Origin: Myoxocephalus aenaeus
Taxonomy: Eukaryota; Chordata; Actinopteri; Perciformes; Cottidae
Reading direction: 5' to 3'
Assembly: GCA_038501785.1 (NCBI GenBank)
Contig: JBAMJR010000497.1
Coordinates: 212,501 to 276,500, forward strand
Length of the DNA: 64,000 bases
Below the pieces are notes generated by a model. The model was not told the origin of the DNA. It saw only the letters and a list, made by a program, of their open reading frames with translations, and did not search any database. Positions within the stretch are counted from its first letter, which is position 1. Each line of letters begins with the position of its first letter. This document shows, in pieces, positions 33,584 through 45,004 of the stretch. A program made the position numbers and the translations under genes.

Positions 33584-34767
33584 GTGGTACATTGTTGTAG
33601 ATGGAAATAGCAGCCAGACAAAGTGAGTAATTATCTCCTCTGTCTCTCTGTCTGGTTTCTGTCTCTCTTCATGTTTCTTTTCTGTTTTTTCCTCCATGTT
33701 TTTCGCTCTGTGTCGTCCGGTCTCACCTTCCCGTCCCTTCTCTTCATCTTCATACGCCGCGACTCACTCAGCAGACTCAATGGAGAAAACTCTGTCAACA
33801 TGTCAAGATGACGTTCTCTCAAACCAGCTTTTTCAGGTCGTTGTCAGGAAGAAGTCCATCCACACCGAACTTCTCTGTTTCCTCCTTCCTCCTCTCTCGG
33901 TTGCAAACTGTAAAACTGTGCACCCGGGCCACCATCTGATAAGAAAGGATATGAGGAGGATAGTAGTTGTTCATCCCTGATGAAGCATTCCCACACACAT
34001 CTTGATGACAGGCATTCATCACACGTGCAGTATTCCACGAGACGCTCAGTGGAAAAGCACTAGACTGCTGAGCCAGCACTTTTTGCGACAGAGACGAAGC
34101 TGTAGCTCGTTGTGGGTGAGATCTGTTCCTGTGCTGCTGAGTATGAAGTATGTATAGACGACGGCTCTCTTCTGTCTTTGATAGAATACGGACATAATAC
34201 CATGAAGAAGAGATCATTTGGGGGCGGCCTGCTTCTCTGAAATGAAAATAGTGACCGTATCAGTTTTACTAATTCAAACACAGTGACACACAGTTCCCTC
34301 TTCATGAGGCACATCCAGCTGAAACGAATGCAGACTAATTCAACCGTCCGCAACAGATCCTCTCTCATGAAGTTTGTAACGTATTTTGTTTGCAGAGTTT
34401 GCAGAGTTTGCAGATTGCGGCGGGGACTTCATCAGAGCATCTGCATTGATCACTGTCATCATCATAGTGTGTAGGGGCCCCTAGGGCCCACCTCCTTTCT
34501 TTATCTTTTGGTTTTCTGCCTCTCTCTCTCTCACTTATTTTCTCACTCTGTCAACATCTCTCCCTCTCCATCCCTGCCTGCCTCTCTGGTGCTCCTGTCT
34601 CCATACAGACAGGCTGCCTCGTGCTGCTCCTCAGATAGGTGTTAATGGGATTCCTCATTCTCCTCAGATAAACACCCAGTCTCACCCACACACGTGGCCT
34701 CACCCACTGGTGAAGTGACCAGAAGTGACCATAATCGGCCCGGTGGGGTCGGTACCGCTAGACGCTG
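33581..34767. other. Gene-free interval
   Basis: Frames of 60-132 codons on both strands have no domains. A short direct repeat (GTTTGCAGA) occurs at 34388-34415. Confidence 0.4.
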
Positions 34768-35220
34768 ATGCTACGTTCACACCAAAAGCGTTGCGAATAA
34801 TCGTGGCTTATCTCCGTAAAAACAGTTACCGTTTCCGCCATTCACCATTGAAATAACCACTAGTTCTGCTTTGTACTTGTTGTGGAAGTCCCACAAACGT
34901 CGGAGCATCAAACTCCATGGTGTCTGGGTTCATAATATTATCCGTAGTCCCACAACAGCGTCTGAATGAAGCCGCTACCAGCGCTACTTCAGGACCAGCA
35001 GCAGTTTAATTCAGCGACGGCAGGACGGCGGTGATGACGGGCGGAGCTTCTCAACGCTGACTCAGCGTCACGCAAATTTTTCGCCAGAGTTGGAGAATTT
35101 CAACAAGGCAGATTTGGTGGAACTTTGCATTGTTCGCAACCATTTGCGTCTGTGCAGTGACTTTGCATGCAATCTAATGGCGTCTATCATGCAATCTATC
35201 TTGTGGTGTGAATGCAGCAT
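34768..35220. mobile_element. MITE related to the one at 2897 (single-unit form)
   Basis: Ends ATGCTACGTTCACACC and GGTGTGAATGCAGCAT are inverted repeats. The interior CACTAGTTCTGCTTTGTACT, CATAATATTATCCGTAGTCC and GGCGGAGCTTCTCAACGCTG match the minus-strand interior of 2897-3672. The internal duplication seen there is absent here, so this looks like the more ancestral layout. Confidence 0.75.
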
Positions 35221-35392
35221 GAGGCTTCATCCGTGATCACCTTAAACTGCATGTTTGTAATGTACTAAGTGGATGAAGTGAACAGCCAACTCCTTCAAGA
35301 ATCTTTAGTTCAACTGAACACTAAACAACCGCTTCATAACAAATCTGCCCTTCTTTGCTAGACATTTAGCCTTACTGTGCTACACACACTGC

Positions 35393-35394
<2 letters not shown>

Positions 35395-35484
<90 letters not shown>
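35395..35484. repeat. (TG)45 microsatellite
   Basis: Ninety bases of TG. Confidence 0.98.
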
Positions 35485-35485
<1 letters not shown>

Positions 35486-36694
35486 CGAGTCTCCACACTG
35501 GAGACACTTTGTGAGGCCGGAGCTGTACGAGCCTTTTAGATTCACGGTTTGGGTCCAATTTGCAACATGTGAACGCATCACAACTCAAGCCTGTTGATGT
35601 CAACATGGATGTATTGTTGCCATACTAGTTGACCTGTGTAAATCAGCCTTTAGTCTTGTTAAATGCTGTTGTGTTTGTATTATTATGGCAGCCTCCTGGT
35701 ATCAGTGGACGATTGTCACGTCATATCCCTAAACAGAGCCTCATCAGCGTCTCTTCATAAACAGAAGCACTTTTCTTCTTCAGTGTTACACTGATAGCGT
35801 CTCCATCCTCCTAATGGCTCCATCCGTCATCATAACCGTCTCCAGTCTGCTGCTCATCATCGGCTAACGATTAGCTAACTTCCTCTCCTCTGGCTGTTTT
35901 CATTGATTAACCTGCTCCACCATTAGCGTTTAATTAAAGGAAAATTTCCACTGGCGTTCACACTCCAGTTGTTTCACATGCGTTTGATGAGGGAGAATGT
36001 AAGATATGACAATGCCGTAACACAAATACTGTCTGGTTTTATCATGACTCGGCATCTTATAGTTATGAGATCCATAACCATATGATGATGACTTTGTATC
36101 TCATAGTTACAAGGAAAGATCTGTGTCTCAGAACTTTCTCAATGTATAAGAAAACCAACTGATAACTCTGAGATCTGCATATTGTGCAGCCGCTGTTTGT
36201 TTCACGTTACGAAAACAAGCAACCACATCACTTATGAGTCAAAAGATGTGATAACAACCGCCATCGTTAATAACTACAAAATATGAACTTATGATTGAGC
36301 TTTGCAATAGATTTCAAGCAAAGTTTGACATATGTTATTAATTATTACAAGAGCTTCCCCTCACTGGTGCCTCCAGTGTTCAACCAGCTCAGTGATCCCT
36401 CACACCTGTTCCCTTCACGGGGCTGCCTGGGTGAGATGATGAAGCCCTCGCTTTTCTTCACCTCACAGCGCACAGCGACACGCGGCCCGTCTGGTGGAGA
36501 GACGTGGTCCACCTGTGAACTCCTTGAGGAGCGCCGGTGAAATCCCCTCTGCTGTCTTCCACAGCTGAAGATGACTATAATGCAGAGAGTCTGTGGGGAA
36601 GCGGTCAAATGCTTTTGCACATTACAAAATAACTCAGGCAGGAACTTTATTTAAATCACTGCGTCAAAGAATAATAACACACTGATGCGTGTTA
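35485..36694. other. Gene-free interval
   Basis: No recognisable exon or element end. Confidence 0.4.
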
Positions 36695-36701
36695 CATATA
36701 C

Positions 36702-36752
<51 letters not shown>

Positions 36753-36755
36753 CAC
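36695..36755. repeat. (TA)n microsatellite
   Basis: TA-rich array with CATA interruptions, directly before a Tc1-tip-like sequence. Confidence 0.9.
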
Positions 36756-36794
36756 ACAGTCAGGTCCATAAATATATATATAAGCACAAACAAC

Positions 36795-37452
36795 AGTCAG
36801 AGCAACCCGTAGGCGCAGGGAGGCGACCCTCTCGTTCTCCGGGGAAAACTCCAACATAGCGGCGCTCAGCCGGGGGCTCGTGAGTATCCCCACTCCCGCC
36901 CGGCGCCTCTCACCCTGGGCAACTCCAGAAAAGGACAAAGTCCAACCTTTCTCCAGGAGCTTGATTCCAGAGCCCATGCTGTGCGTGGAGGTGAGCCCAA
37001 CTATATCTAGCTGGTACCGCTCCACCTCCCGCACCAGCTCCGGCTCTTTCCCCGCTAGCGAGGTGACGTTCCACGTCCCTAGAGCTAGTCTATGCTGCCG
37101 GCGATCGGCTCGCCCAGGTCTCCTGCCTGGCCCGCCGCCCGGTCTGCATAGCACCCGACCCCGATGCTTCCCCCTGCGGGTGGTGAGTCCACAGGGTTGC
37201 TGGTCCATGATCTTTTTTCGGGCTGAGCCCGACCGGGCCCCATGGGCGAAAGCCCGGCCACCAGACCCTCGCCGACGAGCTCCCCTCCTGGGTCTGGCTC
37301 CGGGAGGGTGCCCCGGTTTCCCTTGTCCGGGCGAGGTAGCTTCATTCCGTGGGCTGTAAATCATCAGGTTTTTTTAAAACCGCTCTTAGTTTGGGCTCTC
37401 CCCCGAAACCTGTTTGCCTTGGGGGACCCTAATAGGGGCTGACGCCCCGGAC
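36795..37452 (-). pseudogene. 5' fragment of a non-LTR retrotransposon (endonuclease start)
   Basis: The minus-strand frame has a basic, G/R/P-rich leader, then LGTWNVTSLAGKEPELVREV and DIVGLTSTHSMGSG, and later GERRRAGVGI and ALTVVCAY. These are the opening motifs of an APE-type endonuclease of fish LINEs (the T-W-N strand first). At the place of the usual catalytic-Glu motif it reads TSTH. The sequence stops right after TVVCAY at a TA-rich tract, so most of the endonuclease, the reverse transcriptase and the 3' end are missing. Keeping the 5' end rather than the 3' end is the opposite of normal LINE truncation. The exact clade is uncertain. Confidence 0.75.
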
Positions 37453-37864
37453 AACATACAGTCAGGCCATAAATATTTGGACATTGACACATTTTTCATT
37501 ATTTTGGCGCTGTAAACCACAACAATGGAGTTGAAATGAAAGAATCAAGATGTGCTTTAAGTGCAGACTTTCAGCTTTAATTTGAGGGTATTTACATCCA
37601 AATCAGGTGAACGGTGTAGGAACTACAACAAATTCAAATGTGGCCACTCCGTTTTTAAGGGACCAAAAGTAATTGGACAAATTAATATAATCATAAATCT
37701 AATTGTCTCTTTTAATACTTTGTTGAAAATCCTTTGCAGTCAATGACAGCCTGAAGTCTGGATTCCATAGACATCACCAGACGCTGGGTTTCGTCCCTGG
37801 TGATGCTCTGCCAGGCCTCTACTGCAACCGTCTTCAGTTCCTGATGGTTCTCGGGGCATTTTCC

Positions 37865-38590
37865 CTACAGTTTTGTCTTCAGCAAGTGAAATGCATGCTC
37901 AATTGGATTCAGGTCAGGTGATTGACTTGACCATTGCAGAACATTCCACTTCTTTGCCTTAAAAAACTCCTTGGTTGCTTTCGCAGTATGCTTCGGGTCA
38001 TTGTCCATCTGCACTGTGAAGTGCCGTCCAATGAGTTCTGAAGCATTTGGCTGAATATGAGCAGATAATATTGCCCGAAACACTTCCGAATTCATCCTGC
38101 TGCTTTTGTCAGCAGTCACATCATCAATAAATACAAGGGAACCAGTTCCATTGGCAGCCATACATGCCCACGCCATAACACTACCTCCACCATGCTTCAC
38201 TGATGAGGTGGTATGCTTTGGATCATGAGCAGTTCCTTTCCTTCTCCATACTCTTCTCTTCCCATCATTCTGGTACAAGTTTATCTTTGTCTCATCTGTC
38301 CATAGGATGTTCTTCCAGAACTGTACAGGCTCTTTTACATGTTTTTTGGCAAACTCTAATCTGGTCTTCCTGTTTTTGAGGTTTACATCTTGTGGTGAAC
38401 CCTCTGTATTTACTCTGGTGAAGTCTTCTCTTGATGGTGGACTTTGACACAGACACACCTACCTCCTGGAGAGTGTTCTTGATCTGGCCAACTGTTATGA
38501 AGGGGTTTTTCTTCACCAGGGAAATTATTCTTCTGTCATCCACCACAGTTGTCTTCCGTGGTCTTCCGAGTCTTTTGGTGTTGCTGAGCT
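37865..38590 (-). pseudogene. Tc1 transposase, broken
   Basis: The N-terminal part (frame 38292-38546) has the helix-turn-helix region (VGQIKNTLQEVGVSVSKSTI). A frame change near 38385 leads into the catalytic part (37865-38458). The D,D34E residues are all visible there: the Asp in NILWTDETK, the Asp in VQMDNDPKHT and the Glu in DLNPIEHAF, with 34 residues between the last two. A stop at 37865 interrupts the C-terminus after LLKTKL. With the start codon also missing, the protein cannot be made as is. Confidence 0.88.
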
Positions 38591-38591
38591 C

Positions 38592-38850
38592 ACCAAGGAG
38601 TTTTTTAAGGCAAAGAAGTGGAATGCAATGGTCAAGTCAATCACCTGACCTGAATCCAATTGAGCATGCATTTTACTTGCTGAAGACAAAACTGAAGGGA
38701 AAATGCCCCAAGAACCAGCAGGAACTGAAGACGGTTGCAGTAGAGGCCTGGCAGAGCATCACCAGGGACGAAACCCAGCGTCTGGTGATGTCTATGGAAT
38801 CCAGACTTCAGGCTGTCATTGACTGCAAAGGATTTTCAACAAAGTATTAA
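38592..38850 (+). pseudogene. Tc1 transposase C-terminus, inverted second copy
   Basis: The plus-strand frame contains WSSQSPDLNPIEHAFYLLKT, continues through KGKCPKNQQELKTVAVEAW and ends DCKGFSTKY at a stop. This copy keeps the C-terminus open where the minus-strand copy has a stop. It begins directly at the rearrangement junction and has no start or upstream domains. Confidence 0.88.
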
Positions 38851-39053
38851 AAGTGACAATTAGATTTATGATTATATTAATTTGTCCAATTACTTTTGGT
38901 CCCTTAAAAACGGGGTGGCCACTTATACTTTTGTTGTAGTTCCTACACCGTTTACCTGATTTGGATGTAAATACCCTCAAATTAAAGCTGAAAGTCTGCA
39001 CTTAAAGCACATCTTGATTCTTTCATTTCAACTCCATTGTTAAGGTGGCGATA

Positions 39054-39056
<3 letters not shown>

Positions 39057-39102
<46 letters not shown>
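39057..39102. repeat. (TA)n microsatellite
   Basis: TA array adjoining the Tc1 right end, a natural target for TA-specific insertion. Confidence 0.95.
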
Positions 39103-39104
<2 letters not shown>

Positions 39105-39649
39105 ACCTCAGACAGTATTTTAGTTAAGCAGTATTTTAGTTAAGACGTCTTCGTGCCTGCGAAGACTTTAAAAGTCTAAAAGCCCATCGTCTAAGAAAGG
39201 CCAGCGTTTGCTTAAAATTGCCCCGATGTTACCGTAGAAGTGTGATTGACAGTCGTTGCTCTTTAGTGTTGGGAGGAGGGACGTGAAGTGTGAAACATTA
39301 CTTTATATATTACAGGAGAATGGGTACGGTTTGGTGATTTTTCACCAGCAAACCATTCACCTAAAAAACATCCTATTTTTAGGCCCTTTCCTCGAAAATG
39401 TCATCCCCAAACTAAAAAGGGTGTATCTCTGCAACCACTAGGGCTATTTGAATAATGTTGGTGTTATAATAAAAGGTACACATGTGAGATTTTGTTCAGA
39501 TGTGTAAATATCAGTCTATACTATGTTACTGGTTAAGAGCAAATGAAGATGACACACAGAAACAAATGAAAAGATTTCAGGTCCGCCTATAAAAAAAATC
39601 ACTTTCAGGATGATTATTTATTTGAAATGATGCAGCTGTAAAGTCCAAC
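39103..39649. other. Gene-free interval
   Basis: A duplicated CAGTATTTTAGTTAAG occurs at 39112-39143; nothing else was recognised. Confidence 0.4.
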
Positions 39650-39892
39650 TCTAACCCAAATCATAGCACAATATGTGAACATTCTCTAACCCAAATCATA
39701 CACAATATGTGAACATTCTCTAACCCAAATCATACACAATATGTGAACATTCTCTAACCCAAATCATAGGACAATATGTGAACATTCTCTAACCCAAATC
39801 ATACACAATATGTGAACATTCTCTAACCCAAATCATAGCACAATATGTGAACATTCTCTAACCCAAATATAGCACAATATGTGAACATTCTC
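39650..39892. repeat. 34-35 bp minisatellite, seven units
   Basis: TCTAACCCAAATCATA(G)CAC with AATATGTGAACATTC recurs seven times at 34-35 bp spacing. Units differ mainly by one-base indels. Confidence 0.95.
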
Positions 39893-40961
39893 TCTGCAAA
39901 GGTTGACTTTGATAAAGTGAAGCAGAACAAAGTTAGAGAGGGTTTAGAACAGAGAACATTCAGGAGAGGACTCAAAAATGTGCATTGTGGCACATTTGCG
40001 CACATCTGTGACATTTGAATGTTTCATGTGCCAAACCATATATTTCACTTGTATATTACTTATGGTGTTCAATACATCCAAATACAGCAGTTTGGGGCTT
40101 TTATTCATAAAACAAGCTATGATTTACAGTTTTATATAACAATCGCTCAGTCTTCCCCCCCCTTGGTTTTTAAAAGGGTAAAGGTGCGTATTAAGGTGAA
40201 ATAATAAACGTGTGCAACGACAAGTTGTTTTTCTTTCTTCTTTTTTAATCAGGAGGGAAAATGCAGTGCTTGTTTTCATTGGGTCTCTGTGCAAGTGACA
40301 TAGCAACAACACAACATGATAAACACTATAATCACCTCATTGTATTTAGCATCTAGAGTATTTCAGATTCCCGTACTGTCTGGAGTTCTGTCAGAATGCT
40401 TTGGATTCAGATTCACAGCTGCTATTGGATGTTTTCTGGAGCTTCACATGTATGAACATATGGAAGAAACGTGATTCCTTTCAAATCAGCTCATTCAAAA
40501 CCTGCAATATTTGCAGTGGGCACGATCTGTGTTTACAGGACGGCTTTCTTTGGAAAGGTCTGCGTCATTTTCAGGGTCTTTTTTTGCAGGAGTTATGTAA
40601 AATGCAATCATTATTATAAGTGGCCTTTGGAGGAGCCAGGAGGTGCACTTTGTTGCTTTTGGATTGAGTCAAATATATTCTAAATATTCACAGGCATTTA
40701 GGACATTGGAAGCTGCAAGGCTGGAGTCGTAGAGCAGCCTCTTCCTGCGCCTGGATCCTCATAAGTTTATCTATAATCCGCCTTCATTGCTGTATTTAGA
40801 AGTTTCCTCCTAAAAACAGCGAGTGCTGTTAATTGGTGAGACAAGTTGCCCCGAGGTTCAGCTGCAGGACGAGAGTTTTGATGTTGACGTTCCCATTGAT
40901 GCGCGTGATGATAGTTCCTCCTGGAGAGGCGCTGGCTCTCCAATCTCTGTAGTGACAAGTA

Positions 40962-40964
<3 letters not shown>
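39893..40964. other. Gene-free interval
   Basis: No supported exon or repeat ends. Confidence 0.4.

Positions 40965-41031
<67 letters not shown>
40965..41031. repeat. (CA)n microsatellite
   Basis: About 33 CA units. Confidence 0.97.
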
Positions 41032-41036
<5 letters not shown>

Positions 41037-43155
41037 CAGGATGCACCCTGTGGTAAATTCAAATTAACCATGCGTAAAAGCAGGGCAGATTCTCAGAGTT
41101 TATGGAGAATTTTAATAGACTTCTTATTAGCTCACTGCAGACGAGACATCTAGTGTGCGTGCGTGAGTGCGCGTGTGCGTGTTTCTTAGGAGTGTAGCTG
41201 TACCTCAGAATTACAATCATGGGCCCTCTCCCCCTAAACGGCGGCGCTGTGTGGCCTTAGGCCTCCTCAGCATTTGGCCCCGCCTCCTCCGCATTAGGCC
41301 CCGCCTCCTCAGCAGTGCCGGCTGCTAGCCTGTAATTCATGCATGAGCGGTACCGCTTACATTTTTACTCGCCCACTCTCAAATTGGTCACATATGCAGT
41401 CTGGAGCTCTGACCTCATTTGCCCTTCGTCCTCATTCTGTCCTTCCAACCTACTTCACATTTTCTCTCTTTGTAGAACCCGTCTTCTACGTCTTCACTCT
41501 TCCTCCCGTCTTCTACGTCATAACTGTTCCTCCCGTCTTCTACGTCTTCACTCTTCCTCCCGTCTTCCCTTCCTCGCCTCCTTCTGTCCTTTCTTACCCT
41601 CCATGATTCAGTGTGATGACTGCACTGTTATTTGAGTGAAATGCATATGTAGCTTGAGGCTCTGTAGTGAGTGATGCGTCCCAGTGGTCCTAATCCCTCA
41701 AGGTGTTGTAGTTCATTCATGGTCATGACTTCTCTTTAAAGACCTCAGCTGGAGTTCCTCGGGCTGAGCAGAGCACAAACAGCACCGTGTTGGGGTTTTA
41801 GTGAAGCTACTGACTCCATTGGTGTGAAGGTTTATGAGATTATAATCCTGGGACAGGAGCGTAGCGCTCTGGGACGTTATCCTGCTGACGATCATTACAA
41901 TCGTAGCAGCTGAAAATCAGTCGGGGCGTCCTCACTTTGCATTGGTTACGTTGCATCTCCTGGCGAGCCAGTCTGTTGGATGCATGCATCTCTGTAGAAC
42001 AACTAGAACAACAACATCGCTTCGCTGTCATTTCAGAATAATGAACAGCGCTGCTTGTGTGTTGTTTTGTAGGACTGAAACGAGGTGGAAATCGATAGAG
42101 ACACGGTTTCTTATTCTGCTGCTTTTCGGTCCTAATCCCATTTCCCACATTGTAGCGATCCAGAGAAGGGACCGTCAGCTGGAGGAAGACAAAGCTACAA
42201 ACATCCGCTTCTGTACGCCGCCCCCAGCTCATTTATGTCAGTGTTGCATGTGTGAGTGCTCTGATTAATACATGGAAGCCTTTTCTCTGATCGTGAAATA
42301 GCCATGTTGGTATTTATCTCCACATGTTCCCGTCACTGGCAGGCGGATCGGACTCCGTAGACGGAATGGTCGTCTACTCGGGAGTCAATATGTTATGGTG
42401 ACTGTTCACCCGGGGAGATGGAATGAAGGAGGTGATGTGTTTCCAGACGCGTCTCCTTTCCTTTTCCGTACCTTTGACTTTATTTCCCTGCCTCCATCTT
42501 TGAGTTTCCCTTCAGGAATTCCCTCATCTCTTTAATCCTTTACATGGCATTCATTTGGTAGACGCTTATCCCAAGCAATGTACAATAATGTGCAGCATTT
42601 CCAAAAAAAATGTTTTTCTCATTTATTTTCCTCTGTCAGTGTTTCCTTTTGTTCCCTCTGTCTTCCTGAGTGTCGTCTCTGTCAGGCTTTCTGGATCCGC
42701 CCCTCCCTCATGTACCTTCTGCTTCATACCCCCATGTCCCGCTGACATTTAATCACACTGATATTTCGCTGCCATACACTAATATTTCCGCCATATTTAT
42801 GATGAAGACTGTTTTCATCTGTCAGTCAAATGAGGAAAGTCTCTCAGCATGAATATGTTCTCTGGTGATGGGAAATGAAAGAGGCTGAAACGCGCCCCGT
42901 GACCTGGAACTGTCACAGGTTTGATCCTCTTAAGACGCTCCATCCTGCCAGAGGGTGGTTGAGCCAAAATACAGGCCAGGCTATCGTTTTTGGCTCATCA
43001 TCACATTCTTATCTCCCAAACTAGCAAGTTGCCATGACAGTTTGAATACGGCATGCTGTGGTTCTTTAGTCACGGGTGAAACACGCATTAGATTCAACAG
43101 TACCACCGTCAGCATGGTTTATAAGTGGATAGGACACTTAAACATGCCTACGGTG
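41032..43155. other. Gene-free interval with a 27-bp triplicate
   Basis: Holds the tandem repeat at 41481-41567 and a retroposon-like phrase CATTTGGTAGACGCTTATCC at 42551. No exon was recognised. Confidence 0.45.
41481..41567. repeat. 27-bp tandem repeat, three units
   Basis: GTCTTCTACGTC(T/A)T(C/A)AC(T)... units begin at 41481, 41508 and 41535, with a partial unit at 41562. Confidence 0.88.
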
Positions 43156-43310
43156 TAAGAATGATAGTTAGTCCTGATGAGAGGTGGCACCTTCATGGTA
43201 GCTCCTCCCATCAGTGTATGAATGGGTGAATGATGACACGTAGTGTTAAAGAGCTTTGAGTGGTCGGAAGACTAGAAAAGACCTATACAAGTACAGTCCA
43301 TTTACCATTT
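43156..43310 (+). mobile_element. SINE, copy 5 (5' truncated)
   Basis: Only the body and tail are present: GTATGAATGGGTGAATGATG, AGTGTTAAAGAGCTTTGAGT, CGGAAGACTAGAAAAG and ATACAAGTACAGTCCATTT. The tRNA-like head is missing. Confidence 0.8.
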
Positions 43311-43354
43311 CATTATCATTATTGAAGATATTAGTTACATCATACAAACCAACC

Positions 43355-43740
43355 CTGAACCGAAAAACACGGCTTTTGGACTGAAAATGCTTCAAAAGAT
43401 GTCAATGCTTGTGTTTCTTGTGATTGTTATTTACATGCTTTAGGTCTTAAGCTTTCTAAAGAGGTGCAGTATTACTCTGGGGGATGATGGGAAGGCACCG
43501 AACAATACAATCCAAAAACTCAGGGAGCGACCGAGGAGTCATTTTTTGCTCAGACTCTTGACTTTTGATCATATTTATGCAGAAAATAAGTAAAATCATT
43601 ATTTGAATTTTTTATTAAAGACAAGGAGTTGTGGATTCGTTAGAGATCAAGGACAATAGGGCCTGGTGTTCATATCAAGGTCATATGAGCTGTAGAACAC
43701 CTTGGGGACCCTAATTAGGGGACCCTAGGGTTTATCAGGT
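43355..43740. repeat. About 380-bp duplicated segment, left copy
   Basis: CTGAAC(C/T)GAAAAACA through GTAGAACACC(T)TGGGACC matches 56675-57045 in the same orientation at roughly 80-85 % by eye. Shared phrases include CAGACTCTTGACTTTTGATC and ATATTTATGCAGAAAATAA. The right copy ends about 75 bp before the jup start-codon exon. Confidence 0.85.
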
Positions 43741-44202
43741 CAAACTAAAATGCTTTTTCTAAATACTTTCCAAGAGAAACGGATCATCTCCCAAATTCCG
43801 GTCGCAGACTTACAACACATTACACATTGAACAGCAGAAAATACAATAAATAGAATAAAGATGTGTGCGGCATATTGTTATATAGCATCTTTGTAGTTTT
43901 TGTAGTTTTACCGTCATCACAAGTTCCTGTTGACCACAGGAGACGTTGCATGAGCAGCAGAGCGGCTTCAGTCACACAATGCCTTCAGGGACCTCTGACA
44001 ATACATACCTACACAATGTCACACACAAATAGCTGTATGTTGTTCCCTCTTCTCTCACAAAAACAAAAATGCCAGAAATATAGAAGTATAGTATATAATA
44101 TAGTTGCTGTGTGTGTGTGTTTCTGCTAGGTGTTTTTGCTACATGCAAAGCACTCTGGGAGTCACAATGTCTCCTGATTCACTGCAGTATGTCGACAGCC
44201 GT

Positions 44203-44206
<4 letters not shown>
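43741..44206. other. Gene-free interval
   Basis: Nothing recognised. Confidence 0.4.
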
Positions 44207-44241
<35 letters not shown>

Positions 44242-44290
44242 ACACACAGCCCAGTGAAACACTGCAGCAGGGCTGTGTGTGTGTGTGTTT
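44207..44290. repeat. (CA)n and short (GT)n
   Basis: CA at 44207-44248 with a TCA interruption, then a GT run at 44273-44288. Confidence 0.93.
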
Positions 44291-44446
44291 CAGAGGCAGA
44301 CTGTCATTTGACTTTGAGGCTGTACGATGACTCACACAAACAAACAGTAGGTGTAATGGGTCGTCATGATGGAGCTGACAGGGTCAGTGACAAGTGACAA
44401 GTCACATCTCACTCTGCCGGATTCCCTCCCGTCTGAGGACTCTGCT

Positions 44447-44448
<2 letters not shown>

Positions 44449-44540
<92 letters not shown>
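44449..44540. repeat. (GT)43 microsatellite
   Basis: Pure GT ending in GCGCGCGC. Confidence 0.98.
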
Positions 44541-44541
<1 letters not shown>

Positions 44542-44952
44542 CTCCTGTGGGTCGCAGGAGGGGAACAACAAGAAGAAAAATATATGTTGACCTTGAAGAA
44601 AAGAGGAAATAAGCTTTGGCAATGGCTGGCTGTAATATATTGTCCCTGTCTGAATGAAAACATCAATCTACCAAGTGTTGGTTATTCAGATCCAGAGTCG
44701 TAGTTTACTGAAGCGGAGCAGAGACAGTGTTGCTGTTTATGTCACACAATGATGCAGCATTGCTTTGCTCTTGATTTCAAAGTGGTAATTCCACACTTTT
44801 TGTGTTTACAAGGATTCTCGTCCATAACAACTCGGGTTGTGTTAGCTCTGTTAGTAATGACAACAAGGTGGTCACAAAGGTTTAAGAGATCTCCAAAACA
44901 TGGAGACTCAAGGTGACTTCACGTATCATTCCTTATTAAGGTTAAAACCAGA

Positions 44953-44955
<3 letters not shown>
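44541..44955. other. Gene-free interval
   Basis: Nothing recognised. Confidence 0.4.

Positions 44956-45001
<46 letters not shown>

Positions 45002-45004
<3 letters not shown>

Larger units (their letters stand above)
37459..39056 (-). mobile_element. Tc1/mariner element that is an inverted duplication of its own 3' half
   Basis: TA dinucleotides sit at both ends (37457-37458 and 39057-39058). The arm 37459-37975 (517 bp) is inverted-repeated at 38592-39056 (465 bp; the outer ~50 bp differ). The loop (37976-38591) holds the middle of a transposase gene. Each arm contains the gene's C-terminal codons plus the 3' terminal repeat, one on each strand; the natural 5' end and start codon are gone. 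The junction near 38592 lies at ACCAAGGAG, a possible microhomology. Confidence 0.9.
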
